A stretch of DNA of 41,627 nt, from the IMG/VR virus record IMGVR_UViG_3300048929_000272, positions 1 to 41,627 of that record; one strand, 5' to 3'. The position numbers and the translations under genes were made by a program. The notes below the pieces were generated by a model. The model ran no database searches. It was not told the origin of the DNA and saw only the letters and a program-made list of their open reading frames with translations. Positions 16,127-24,188 of this stretch are shown in pieces; the stretch's first letter is position 1, and each line of letters opens with the position of its first letter. The DNA comes from a virus.

Positions 16127-16247
16127 CGGAGTCCTCCTCCAGTTCGGGGAACGCCAGGGACAGCGTCACCTCAGCGGGCCCGGTCTGTTCCACCTGGATG
16201 GGGATGAACCCTCCATCCATCTCCATCCATGCTGTGCTGTCGCTCAT
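16119..16247 (-). CDS. very small protein between MuF and protease
   Basis: A 42-residue open frame: ATG 16247 overlaps the MuF stop (ATGA), and its TAG ends eight bases inside the protease gene. It reads MSDSTAWMEMDGGFIPIQVE and ends with an acidic tail (ELEEDSDG). It fills a gap that would otherwise be uncoded, and the coupled start and stop argue for it being real. The function is unknown. Confidence 0.6.
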   Translation of the reverse strand: MSDSTAWMEMDGGFIPIQVEQTGPAEVTLSLAFPELEEDSDG

Positions 16248-17038
16248 GGGTCCTGCCTATCTGTCCAGTCGATCTCTTCGCCGAGTACCACCGGGATCAA
16301 GCTGCACCGGCAGTTGATGACCTCCCCAGCAGGGCCGCGAGGGTCACCGGGGTAGAGGAGCTGCGCAGAGCCGACCCGGAAGGGCTCACTGAGCAGCGTG
16401 CGCTGCTTGTCCGCCTCCCGATGCGTGTCCCGCGTCCTGGGGTCGGCCGTCGCGATCCACTGCTTGAACGGCGCCGGATCCCCCCTGCTTTCGGCATCCA
16501 GCTGCGCGCTGCGGTACACCCCGGCATTCACGGCCGCCAGCGTCTCCGTCCGGGCCACCGTCACCGCCCGGTTCGGCCACCGCTCCGACCCCGTTGCAGT
16601 CAGGACGGTGCTCACCCGAGCCGCGATATCCGGGATCGACTCCTGCTCCCGAATCCCCCGCTCCAACTCGGCAACGATCAGCCCGTACACCTCGTCCGGC
16701 AGGCGCACGAGCCGGTTGCCGGCCTCGTTCAGGTACGACGACACCCACGTGTCCGCCTCCGGTACCCCCTGCCGGCGCACACGGCGTGCTGCCCGATGCA
16801 GGATTCCGGACACGACCGGCATGACCTCGACGTCGACCTGCTCCGTCCAGAACCCGATGTGGTCAGAGACCCGGCCGGGATCGACCGTGTCGCCTCGAAC
16901 GACAGCAGGGCGGACGCGGTCGAGCCAGCGCGTCAGGGAACGGAACCATGTCCGTGCCACGCGCTGCTCGCCCTCGCGGATGAACGCCTCCGCTCTCAGG
17001 CGTTGGGGGAGCCCGTCATCGGGTGGCAACGTTGTCAC
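16244..17038 (-). CDS. MuF-like minor capsid protein
   Basis: A 264-residue protein with the phage Mu F (SPP1 gp7) C-terminal signature. The elements are a middle helix region, then ARTETLAAVNAGVYRSAQ, WIATADPRTRDTHREADKQ and finally the GEVINCRCSLIPV ending with Cys-Arg-Cys. These proteins bind the portal and are carried into the prohead. It starts with GTG at 17038, coupled to the portal stop (GTGA). The toxin or enzyme fusion some MuF proteins have is absent. It lies between portal and protease, as usual. Confidence 0.9.
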   Translation of the reverse strand: MTTLPPDDGLPQRLRAEAFIREGEQRVARTWFRSLTRWLDRVRPAVVRGDTVDPGRVSDHIGFWTEQVDVEVMPVVSGILHRAARRVRRQGVPEADTWVSSYLNEAGNRLVRLPDEVYGLIVAELERGIREQESIPDIAARVSTVLTATGSERWPNRAVTVARTETLAAVNAGVYRSAQLDAESRGDPAPFKQWIATADPRTRDTHREADKQRTLLSEPFRVGSAQLLYPGDPRGPAGEVINCRCSLIPVVLGEEIDWTDRQDP

Positions 17039-18879
17039 CGGTGAACCCCGGTCAACACCAGGGAGAGACGCTCACGCAGCCGCTCACGGTCGTGGAGTGC
17101 GCCCTCGTCCAGGAGCGCGCGGGTGTACTCGGTGAGCAGCATGTTGAACAGGCCGGGTGAGACGCCGAACGCGTCAGCCACGGGCTTGACGAACTGGAAG
17201 GAGCCATCCAGCAGTTCGCCCCGTCCTGCGGCCGCAATAACCGTGTGCAGCTCGTGCTTAGGCGTTGAGGAGAACTGCCCGCGGTTCTCGCGCGTGATCA
17301 GGCGGCCGCCCGCCCGCGACAGAGCGTCAAAAACGAGCAGCTCGGCCGCCGCCGTCAGCCCGTCCGGTACGCCGTCCGGCTGCGGTTCGTCGTTCTGCGT
17401 CGCCGGAAGCGCCCGCTGATCCGGCGACGGCGGCACCGGCGCCGTCTCGGCCGCCGACGCCTGCGCAGCAGCAAGCTCCGGCATCCCCAGTGTCTCCGCC
17501 ACACCCGGCTCCGACAGGATCGCAGGCGACGACGACACCCACTTCTCCAGCAGACGCCGTTCCCGCTCCGCCGCGTCGGGCATGGCGTCCAGCGGTACAC
17601 CGTTCTCCGCCAGCATGTACTCGTCGGAGATCAGGACCCGGTCGTACAGGTCCCGCAGGTTCTCGGTGTCGTCCGGGCGGGCCACAATGTTCGTGGTGTC
17701 CCACCCGATCTCATAGCGGGCCGCCTGGTCCGGGCTCATGCCCATCGCGACGAGCGCAGGCCGGTACCACTGCTCCGTCAGCGCATCCCCGAGCTCACGC
17801 AACAGCGGCTCGATGAAGATCTTGTAGGTGGATTCCTCGACCTGCCATGCCGACCAGTGGTTCGACTCGCCCTGCGTGCCGGCCGCCACGTCCTTCGGCA
17901 TGTCCAGCGTCGAAGCAAGCCGAGCGAGGGCCTTGTCGCGGAGGTCGTCCAGGCCCTGCACGAACTCGGTGGTCGGCGACACGAATGCCACCGCGCCACC
18001 GCTCGCGATCATCTCGGTAGGCGCGTTCAGCCCTAGCGGGACAATCGCCGCTGGCGTGCCGGGCTGCTGGACGGACGCCTCGGCAGCGGCAAGCACCTCG
18101 TCCATCAGGGCAAGCGCGGACGTCTCGTGGTCGCCTCGGGGGAAGTCGAGCTCATCGGCCAGCAGCATGATCGGGGCGAGCGCGATTCGGGAGTTGAGCT
18201 GGGCGGCGATGGTTTGGGAGCAGCGCTCGATCTCGTGGCAGATCGGCAGGGCCGGGCGTACGGCACTGTCGGCCTGGATGAAGTCGGCGGGGTGCGGGGA
18301 CCAGATCCGGAAGAGACGGCTGCCAGCGTCGAGGGGGACGTCGACGCCGAGCTTCGGGTCCCGGTACTCCCAGGACGCGTTCGCGCCGGTGCCCTTCGTC
18401 TTCACCTGCGACGGCGGCAGCACGATCCACTCATCCGGCTTTCCGGTACCACGGGGCCGGACGATGACCCAGGCCTCGCCAGGGACCTGCCAGCAAAGGG
18501 CGAGCACCTTCAGCAGCGTGGCCCGCTTGGCGGCTCCCCCGAGGACCAACGCTGCGGCCTGGATGGCTTTCGGGTTCTCCGAGGGGCCGGTGGGTTTGCC
18601 GGTGGCGGGGTCGAGCTCGGTGGCGTGGATGTCGGCCTGGGAGACGGCGTTCGCGATCCACACGAGCGGGCCGCGGAGCTCGCCGATGACGTCGTAGTAG
18701 TACCAGCCCTGCTTCTGCCAGTCCGAGTTGGCGTTCTGCTTCCGTGCCCGGTTGGCGATTGTCACGCCAGGCCCGGCCATCGGCATAGCCGCGGCCGTAA
18801 TGGTGCGGGGGGTAATGGAGGCGTCCGGCTGCTCGGGGAGCAGCGGGCCGTCCTTGGTACGCCTGCGGAAAATCGCCAT
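17035..18879 (-). CDS. portal protein
   Basis: A 614-residue protein with ATG 18879 overlapping the membrane-protein stop (TGATG). Recognisable features include the N-terminal region (RKQNANSDWQKQGWYYYDVI), a Trp-x-Ala-Asn-Ala-x-Ser-Gln helix (WIANAVSQADI), PGEAWVIV, and the section DMPKDVAAGTQGESNHWSAW. This last is typical of actinophage portals, where the stem region follows (DALTEQWYRPALVAMG). The last 170 residues form a Pro/Ala-rich linker and a helical tail. The dodecameric portal is the DNA gate of the head. It is longer than the HK97 portal (about 420) because of the C-terminal extension. Confidence 0.92.
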   Translation of the reverse strand: MAIFRRRTKDGPLLPEQPDASITPRTITAAAMPMAGPGVTIANRARKQNANSDWQKQGWYYYDVIGELRGPLVWIANAVSQADIHATELDPATGKPTGPSENPKAIQAAALVLGGAAKRATLLKVLALCWQVPGEAWVIVRPRGTGKPDEWIVLPPSQVKTKGTGANASWEYRDPKLGVDVPLDAGSRLFRIWSPHPADFIQADSAVRPALPICHEIERCSQTIAAQLNSRIALAPIMLLADELDFPRGDHETSALALMDEVLAAAEASVQQPGTPAAIVPLGLNAPTEMIASGGAVAFVSPTTEFVQGLDDLRDKALARLASTLDMPKDVAAGTQGESNHWSAWQVEESTYKIFIEPLLRELGDALTEQWYRPALVAMGMSPDQAARYEIGWDTTNIVARPDDTENLRDLYDRVLISDEYMLAENGVPLDAMPDAAERERRLLEKWVSSSPAILSEPGVAETLGMPELAAAQASAAETAPVPPSPDQRALPATQNDEPQPDGVPDGLTAAAELLVFDALSRAGGRLITRENRGQFSSTPKHELHTVIAAAGRGELLDGSFQFVKPVADAFGVSPGLFNMLLTEYTRALLDEGALHDRERLRERLSLVLTGVHR

Positions 18880-19187
18880 CAGTCCTCGCCCTCCCGGGAC
18901 GCCAGGTAGCCGGTCACGTACGAGAAGGCGAACGCGAGCGCCGGCGCCCACGCCCACTCCCACCAGCCCGCCCACGCCCCGCCCGAGGCGGCGAGGGTGC
19001 CGGTGTAGACGCTGACGCACCAGTCGCACACCACGAGGTAGGCGAGGAGCCCGTCCTCGGGGAGGGCGCGCAGGACGGCCCGGCGGGGCGCGGCGAGGAT
19101 GCGGTCGCGGGTGATGAGGCGGGTGACGCGGGCGGTAGCCAGCGCCATCACCACCACGATCAGAAGCGGATAGGTGTCCATTTCCAT
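18879..19187 (-). CDS. DUF1360-like membrane protein
   Basis: A 102-residue protein with an N-terminal hydrophobic helix (PLLIVVVMALATARVTRL), a basic section (DRILAAPRRAVLRALPED), the motif VVCDWCVSVYTG (Cys54, Cys57) and a C-terminal hydrophobic segment (APALAFAFSYVTGY). The Arg-Leu-x-x-Asp and Cys-x-x-Cys-Val-Ser pattern fits DUF1360, found in phages and Gram-positive bacteria, of unknown function. It is unusual to have it between terminase and portal. Start ATG 19187; an ATG two codons later is also possible. Confidence 0.72.
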   Translation of the reverse strand: MEMDTYPLLIVVVMALATARVTRLITRDRILAAPRRAVLRALPEDGLLAYLVVCDWCVSVYTGTLAASGGAWAGWWEWAWAPALAFAFSYVTGYLASREGED

Positions 19188-19191
19188 CCCA

Positions 19192-20631
19192 TCATGCCGC
19201 CTTACGGCGTGCTTTGAGTGCCGGATGCTGCCCGGGGACCCGCCCGGCGCGGCGTGCTGCGGTGTGCGGGTTGACGAGCTCGGTGCGTGTGCCGCGGTCT
19301 CGCTTCATCTGGTAGGTGATGGCGTGAACTTCGGCGTCGACCCGGTCCGGGCTGTTCGGGGACTCCTCGGGGATCCACGTCGTCAACTGGTCCTCCAGCT
19401 CGGGCAGGGAGCCGACGTGGTGGACGCGGCCCTGCTCGTACAGCATCGCCACAGGCTGGGCGCGGAGCTTCTTGCCCTTGGAGGCGTTGACGCGGCGGAT
19501 CGGCGGCGGAGTCGTCTCCCCGGGATGGAGGTCGCGCCAGACACGCTTCAGGACTTCCTCCAGCCAGTCCTTGGGCCCGTTGTCCTCGACGACGATGTAG
19601 GAGGCGCCGTGCTCCTCCAACAGCGCGTAAGCGGCCCTGGCGGCTTGGTCCGGGGTGCGTTTCGCGGAGGCGTCCGCGAGGACGTAGTGGTGCTGGTCCA
19701 CACCCCATCCGGTCACGACAAGGCCGGTCTCGTCACCTGCGCCGGTGCCTGCGGGGTCCATGCCGACGGCCATCGAGATCAGCTCCGGCACATCGGCCGG
19801 TGTCACCCGGCTCCGGTCGATCAGCGCACGGGCCACCAGGGCGCCCGGGAGGTCCTCAAGGACCTCGGCGTCCAGCTCCTGCCGGCCGAGCGTTGTGCCC
19901 TCGTATTTGGCGAGCACGGCCCGCTTGAACGTGTCGGCCAGGTTCGACAGGTTGTCGTATGTTGAGCCACGGACCACCGCGCTGCGTGGGTCCTTCAACA
20001 GCTGCTTGATCAGCGGCAGAGGCCGCGGGGTGGTCGTGATGCAGATGCGGGGATGGTCGCCGAGGCGCATGCCCATCTGCGCCATGTCCCACGCGTACTG
20101 GAGGTAACGCCAGGCTGCGAGTTCGTCGAACCATCCGTAGTGGTGCTGCGGTCCGCGCAGTCGGTCGGGTTCGTCGGCGGAGTAGCAGACCTGGATGGCA
20201 CCGTTGGGGTAGACGAGACGCCGCTTGGAGGGCTGGTAGTCGGGGCGAAACGTCGCGGGCGCGGAGGCGAGGATCCCGGACTCGCCCTCGACGAGGATGT
20301 CCCGGGTATCCGCCGCCGTCGGGCCGATGAGCGCCCCACGCTCGAGGTGGCGGGCCTGCTCGATAACCCACTCGGCGCCGGTGCGGGTCTTGCCCCAGCC
20401 GCGGCCAGCAAGCGCGAGCCACACGTCCCAGTCGTCCCCAGTCGGGGGGCGCTGCGCGGCGCGGGAGTGGCGGCCTGGACGCCCGGGATGGGGCTGCCCG
20501 TCGCAGTCGGGGATGTCGCACAGCCACGGGACCTTGCCTGCCTCGAGGTCGAGGACGCGCTTCTCTAGCCCCTCGTTGAACTCCTCGAGTTCAGCGGGGG
20601 AGAGACTTGCAAGGTCCGCCTCGGTGATCAC
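19192..20631 (-). CDS. terL: terminase large subunit
   Basis: A 479-residue packaging motor. The GTG start at 20631 overlaps the small-subunit stop (GTGA). The longer upstream open frame is basic and not protein-like. The Walker A loop is GRGWGKT (residues 76-82), Walker B ends FDE (Asp169, Glu170), and the motor's coupling motif is CITTTPRP (about 197-204). The nuclease domain has Asp292 in GMDPAGTGAGDETGL, Glu349/Asp350 (VVEDNGPKD) and Asp432 (DRVDAEVHA). It cuts and packages DNA with TerS at the portal. The length is normal for a phage terminase large subunit. Confidence 0.95.
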   Translation of the reverse strand: MITEADLASLSPAELEEFNEGLEKRVLDLEAGKVPWLCDIPDCDGQPHPGRPGRHSRAAQRPPTGDDWDVWLALAGRGWGKTRTGAEWVIEQARHLERGALIGPTAADTRDILVEGESGILASAPATFRPDYQPSKRRLVYPNGAIQVCYSADEPDRLRGPQHHYGWFDELAAWRYLQYAWDMAQMGMRLGDHPRICITTTPRPLPLIKQLLKDPRSAVVRGSTYDNLSNLADTFKRAVLAKYEGTTLGRQELDAEVLEDLPGALVARALIDRSRVTPADVPELISMAVGMDPAGTGAGDETGLVVTGWGVDQHHYVLADASAKRTPDQAARAAYALLEEHGASYIVVEDNGPKDWLEEVLKRVWRDLHPGETTPPPIRRVNASKGKKLRAQPVAMLYEQGRVHHVGSLPELEDQLTTWIPEESPNSPDRVDAEVHAITYQMKRDRGTRTELVNPHTAARRAGRVPGQHPALKARRKAA

Positions 20632-21107
20632 GGCTGGTTGGCCCTGTCGAGGCGGGCAAGGAGCTCCTTGGCCTTGTCGCGTGCGGCTGAGGTCTTGGGG
20701 TCGTCCTTCAGCCGGAAAGCGTGCTCCTCGAGACGAATCATGGCCAGAACAAACTGTGAGTAGTTCGCAGGAGGAATGGCACGGCCAAGTACGAACTCCT
20801 GAAGCATGGTGACGGCGTACCCGCGCATCTGGCCTGCCAGCTCGAGGTCTTCGTCTCGAGCGGATGCCATCTGGTCGGCAATGCCATCGGTCTCCCGGGT
20901 GGCGATGAACTGGTCGTGGGCGATGCTTCGGGCAACCCAGTCGTGGCGCTTGGAGAGTTCCTGAGCGGAGTCGCGGCTGATGCCGACGGCTTCGGCGGCC
21001 GCAGTGATGGTGCGGCGGGGGCCTTGGCGCAGGTAAGCCTGGAACGCGTCGTAGGCGCGCCCGCGTTCGGTCTCGCGGCGCACCCACGGGTACGGCTCGT
21101 CGGTCAT
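20628..21107 (-). CDS. terS: terminase small subunit
   Basis: A 159-residue protein starting [12 protein letters not shown] at ATG 21107, with GGAAGGAG upstream. The ATG overlaps the stop of the collagen-like gene (ATGA). A helix-turn-helix is visible ([20 protein letters not shown], then [11 protein letters not shown]), and the rest is helical with a basic end ([15 protein letters not shown]). It recognises the packaging site and feeds TerL. The direct coupling to the lysis-region gene upstream is notable, since the terminase usually begins the late operon. Confidence 0.88.
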   Translation of the reverse strand: MTDEPYPWVRRETERGRAYDAFQAYLRQGPRRTITAAAEAVGISRDSAQELSKRHDWVARSIAHDQFIATRETDGIADQMASARDEDLELAGQMRGYAVTMLQEFVLGRAIPPANYSQFVLAMIRLEEHAFRLKDDPKTSAARDKAKELLARLDRANQP

Positions 21108-21664
21108 GGCTGCTCCTTCCGGCATCCGAAGTAGGTCACGTTCTGGTAGTCGAAGGTGGTGCCGACGTAGCCGATAGGGCAGGCTTCGGCCGGTTCACCC
21201 TTGTCACCTTGGGGTCCGGTCGGTCCTGGCGCGCCACTCGGGCCGGGCGCCCCGCTCGGGCCGGGAGGGCCCGATGGTCCCGGCGCTCCCGACGGACCGA
21301 TTGCCCCGGGTGCTCCAGCAGGCCCCGCAACTCCAGGAGGGCCCGGCGAACCCGTCGGGCCCGGAGACCCAGAGGGACCAGACGGGCCAGGGGAACCGTC
21401 CACTCCTCGCGCGCCATCTCGTCCGTCCTTTCCGTCACGTCCGGGGATGCCTGGGGTGCCGTCCCTTCCGTCCTCGCCTGCCGGGCCAACGACCGGAGTT
21501 CCGCCTAGCTCACGTACTTGCCGGGCGAGCGCCGCCCGGTCCGCTTCCAGTCGGTCCACGCGATCGGATACGCCTCGTGCGTACGCCAGCCCTGCTCCCA
21601 TGGCCATGGCCAGGGCGAGCACGCAGCCCAGCCACGTCAGGTTCTTCCGAACGGTTCGCTTCAC
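21104..21664 (-). CDS. membrane-anchored collagen-like protein
   Basis: A 186-residue protein with GTG start at 21664 (GTGA overlap). Residues 1-30 hold an N-terminal membrane segment ([20 protein letters not shown]), followed by a short coiled-coil ([19 protein letters not shown]). From about 58 to 156 there are collagen-like Gly-X-Y triplets ([18 protein letters not shown] at the start), with about 30 triplets rich in Pro and Ala. The C-terminal part ([20 protein letters not shown]) holds two cysteines. Such repeats usually occur in phage tail fibres; a membrane-anchored form between endolysin and terminase is unusual. It may be a cell-surface or virion-associated trimer; the function is unknown. 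Confidence 0.75.
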   Translation of the reverse strand: MKRTVRKNLTWLGCVLALAMAMGAGLAYARGVSDRVDRLEADRAALARQVRELGGTPVVGPAGEDGRDGTPGIPGRDGKDGRDGARGVDGSPGPSGPSGSPGPTGSPGPPGVAGPAGAPGAIGPSGAPGPSGPPGPSGAPGPSGAPGPTGPQGDKGEPAEACPIGYVGTTFDYQNVTYFGCRKEQP

Positions 21665-21909
21665 GGCCGCACCCCCAAGGCGACTGCGGCCAGCACCACC
21701 AGCAGTGGCAGGGCGAACGCGGACACGATGAGCCGCACCCACGTCTGCCGGCTTTCCTCCAAGGCCGTTACGCGCCGCTCCAGCGCCTTTTCCCTCACGT
21801 CGTACATCTCCTTGGTGAGGTAGGAGACTTGCGCGTCGCGGATGGCGCGTACGTCGGATTGGACGTCGCGTAGCAGCTCGCCGAGTGTCGGCTCATCGAT
21901 CGGGCTCAC
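21661..21909 (-). CDS. coiled-coil membrane protein of lysis region (holin-like)
   Basis: An 82-residue protein starting with GTG at 21909, directly after the endolysin stop. Residues 1-55 are acidic and helical with a coiled-coil ([17 protein letters not shown]). Residues 58-80 form one transmembrane helix ([20 protein letters not shown]). This plan (cytosolic coiled coil and C-terminal anchor) is common in actinophage lysis cassettes and is often listed as holin-like or as a minor membrane protein. A true holin function is not shown; another candidate is at 39953-40174. Confidence 0.7.
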   Translation of the reverse strand: MSPIDEPTLGELLRDVQSDVRAIRDAQVSYLTKEMYDVREKALERRVTALEESRQTWVRLIVSAFALPLLVVLAAVALGVRP

Positions 21910-23028
21910 TCACAGGGCCCAGGACAAGCCCTGCACTCGGGCGTACTCCAGGATGGCCGTGTGGCCTTGGGCGGTGACCTCGATGGCGAGGCGGCTGTCG
22001 GCGGTGATGCGGCCGGTGAGGTTGATGGTGCGCTTGACGAGGCTGGAGCCGTCGCCGCGGCCGTCGACCTCGACAGCACCACCAGGAACGGGGGTGCCTC
22101 CGGCGGCCGGGATGTTGAGGGTGCGGACGGACAGGTAGTCGTCGCGGGCGAGGCCGCTGAACTCCAGGTCGACCTGGAGGGTGTAGGTGGCGCCCTGGAG
22201 GAACGTGGAGCCGCCGTCGCCGTGCTGCCCAGGGCCGTCGGACGGTTCGGACGTCCAGTAGATGGTGGTGGGGATCCCGTTGATGAGGTTGAGGTCTTCG
22301 GCGCGGGTGAGCCAGGTCAGGCGGGGGTCCACGGTGTCTCCGGCGGGGGTAGTGGGGGCGGGGGGCTTCGGGGTGGTGGTGCCGGGCGTCCAGGACGCGG
22401 GATGGGCGAGCCGGTCGGCGATCCGCTGGCGCAGGCCAGGCATGCTGACAACGTTGTCGGGCCCCTTGGGATCGTCCTTCCAATCCGACCACTCCTTGTG
22501 GCCAATCGTCGACTTGGCTGTCCACTTGTGTGCCCGGCACAGGGCCGCCGACACGCGGACCATCGCCTCGACCTGCACGGCGGGCCACGGGTCGCGGCCG
22601 TCGCCCTGGTTCTCGCACTCCCAGCCGTAGAAGTGCGCGTTGCCGTCGACGGCTCCGGCGCTGCCCTGGTGCTCGGTCGGGGCTGGCGGACGGACGCCGT
22701 ACGACTCGGCCTTGACCGCGGCGAGGACGTTCGGGTCGCCGCCGCCGGCGTGGTTGGCGCGGCCGTTGCCGACGAGGTGGACGGTGCCGTCACGCCGGAT
22801 GACGCCGTGACAGAGGGGGCCGGGGAGGTCGCTGAGGCCGTCGAAGCACATGGCGACGGCGGACATGGTCTTGGGGGTGACGGTGTGGTGGAGCATGGTG
22901 CCGTTCATGGCGCCCCAGGCGCCGCGGCTGTTGCGGTTGTTGGTGCGCCACCCGGGTACCTCGATGACCTTCACCCCCTCGGCGCGGAGGGCGGCTATCA
23001 GTTGGTCGGCGGTAAGCGGCGTAGCCAT
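21910..23028 (-). CDS. endolysin: N-acetylmuramoyl-L-alanine amidase
   Basis: A 372-residue protein. The N-terminal domain (residues about 20-190) is a zinc amidase of the Amidase_2/PGRP type: LHHTV with His47-His48, ANHAG (His93), HFYGWECEN, and STIGHKEW with His177 and Asp185 placed as in T7 lysozyme. It cleaves the bond between muramic acid and L-alanine. A Thr/Pro linker follows at about 215-235. The last 135 residues are a beta-rich domain (SGLARDDYLSVRTLNIPAA, then KRTINLTGRITADSRLAIEV) likely for wall binding. No signal peptide is present, so a holin is needed. ATG 23028 has AAAGGGG upstream. Confidence 0.9.
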   Translation of the reverse strand: MATPLTADQLIAALRAEGVKVIEVPGWRTNNRNSRGAWGAMNGTMLHHTVTPKTMSAVAMCFDGLSDLPGPLCHGVIRRDGTVHLVGNGRANHAGGGDPNVLAAVKAESYGVRPPAPTEHQGSAGAVDGNAHFYGWECENQGDGRDPWPAVQVEAMVRVSAALCRAHKWTAKSTIGHKEWSDWKDDPKGPDNVVSMPGLRQRIADRLAHPASWTPGTTTPKPPAPTTPAGDTVDPRLTWLTRAEDLNLINGIPTTIYWTSEPSDGPGQHGDGGSTFLQGATYTLQVDLEFSGLARDDYLSVRTLNIPAAGGTPVPGGAVEVDGRGDGSSLVKRTINLTGRITADSRLAIEVTAQGHTAILEYARVQGLSWAL

Positions 23029-23066
23029 ATGGAGCCCCTTTCATCGGCTGACCCCAGGATATGCAG

Positions 23067-23099
23067 AAGACCCCAGTCCGGGGGGTTGACTGGGGTCTT
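23067..23099 (-). terminator. terminator after DUF4352-like gene
   Basis: A 12-bp perfect inverted repeat (aagaccccagtc at 23067-23078, gactggggtctt at 23088-23099) with a nine-base loop. It lies between the stop at 23208 and the endolysin start and could work in either direction. It separates the DUF4352-like unit from the endolysin. Confidence 0.8.
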
Positions 23100-23207
23100 C
23101 GCGCGCCGCCCGCCTTAAGCCGCCATCACGGGTGTCGAGGTTTCCCACCGACAGACGAGTATCCGCACCGGTATCGAGTATGCACCCAAGTGCGGTCAGT
23201 CGGTGCG

Positions 23208-23792
23208 CTATCCGACGTTTCCGCGAATCCCGTCGCCGAACAGACCGTTCGTGTACGTCACGTACTTGGGGACGAACTTGCCCTTCCCGGTGATGACGCC
23301 GGTGATGTTCTCGCCGGGCGCGAGGTCGACGGTGGCGATCTGCTGGTCGTCAACACCGAGCTCGGCCGTGTGCTTCGTACCGCTGGTGTCGGTGATCGTG
23401 AAGTACAGGGGGTTGATGCTGGTCGGCGTCTCCCCGCCGTTGGTCACCGTGACCTTGACGCTCGTGTAGACGGTGGTGCCGTTGTGGAGCACGGACGGGC
23501 TGAACGTGGTGGCCTTCGCCGTCACGGTCACCGGGGCCTTCTCAACGGGCTGGGTGGTGGCCGGCGCCGTGGTGGGTGTGGTTGTGGCGCGGGGGCTGCC
23601 CGCGGGGCGCGGCTTGTCGCTGGCGTTGTCGCTGCTGGTGCTGAAGACGGCGACGATGATGCCGAGGAGGATGACCAGGCCGAGGATGCCTGCGCCGATG
23701 ATGGCGGCGATGGCGCAGCCGTTCATGCCCTTCTTCTGGGGCGGGGGCGGGCCCCAGGTGGGCTGGGGTGGGCCGTACTGCGGCTGGCTCAT
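23208..23792 (-). CDS. DUF4352-like membrane-anchored protein (moron candidate)
   Basis: A 194-residue protein. It begins MSQPQYGPPQPTWGPPPPQ, a proline-rich segment of the sort found in actinobacterial membrane proteins, then a transmembrane helix (IIGAGILGLVILLGIIVAVF, about 30-49). A Thr/Pro-rich linker follows and an extracellular immunoglobulin-like domain of DUF4352 type ends the protein (VYTSVKVTVTNGGETPTSI, then DLAPGENITGVITGKGKF). The start at 23792 is set by an AGGAG site; a second M-like start lies nine codons upstream. It is flanked by hairpins on both sides, so it may be its own transcription unit. Surface change of the lysogen or superinfection exclusion is inferred only. Confidence 0.75.
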   Translation of the reverse strand: MSQPQYGPPQPTWGPPPPQKKGMNGCAIAAIIGAGILGLVILLGIIVAVFSTSSDNASDKPRPAGSPRATTTPTTAPATTQPVEKAPVTVTAKATTFSPSVLHNGTTVYTSVKVTVTNGGETPTSINPLYFTITDTSGTKHTAELGVDDQQIATVDLAPGENITGVITGKGKFVPKYVTYTNGLFGDGIRGNVG

Positions 23793-23867
23793 GGTGGGCT
23801 CCTGGTGATGCTGTGACAATCAGGTGAACCTACCGTCCAGGGGCCGGGGTGGGGAGGGGCATGAGGA

Positions 23868-23901
23868 AGCCCCACCTCCCGACGTGTCAGGTGGTGGGGC
23901 T
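23868..23901 (-). terminator. terminator at end of membrane-protein island
   Basis: A nine-bp inverted repeat (agccccacc at 23868-23876, ggtggggct at 23893-23901) with a 16-base loop that can also pair partly. It lies 142 bases after the last gene of the island (stop at 24043) and upstream of the DUF4352-like gene. The 250 bases between 23793 and 24042 hold no convincing gene. Confidence 0.55.
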
Positions 23902-24042
23902 CTGGCTCACGCATCGACGTGGTCAGCGGTCTGCCAGCATCCAGGATCAGTGGATGTCCGGTCCGAGTAGCTGCGGGCAGCCATGCCGCAAAGCTCGGGT
24001 GTGATGGTCCTACGGTACGCGCGGGCACTGACAACAGTGGGG

Positions 24043-24177
24043 CTACTGCTTCTGCGGCGTGCCGGGGGTGGGTTTGTCGGCGGGTTTGACCCAGCCGCCT
24101 CGGCTGCTGCTGTACACGGTCTGGTGGCCCTTCAGGCGGGGGTCGTCGGGTGCGGGCTTGGGCTGGCGGAGTGCCAT
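24043..24177 (-). CDS. small basic hypothetical protein
   Basis: A 44-residue protein starting MALRQPKPAPDDPRLKGHQ with a good GAGGAGG site upstream of ATG 24177. The sequence is Pro- and Lys-rich with an aromatic turn (TVYSSSRGGWVKPADKP) and no recognised domain. It is the last gene of the leftward island, 11 bases after the previous stop. Confidence 0.6.
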   Translation of the reverse strand: MALRQPKPAPDDPRLKGHQTVYSSSRGGWVKPADKPTPGTPQKQ

Positions 24178-24188
24178 GGCGGGCCTCC

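Noticed and set aside
21190-21440. Non-coding tandem repeat array
   Set aside because: The three-base-phased repeats are the coding pattern of Gly-X-Y triplets in the leftward collagen-like gene.
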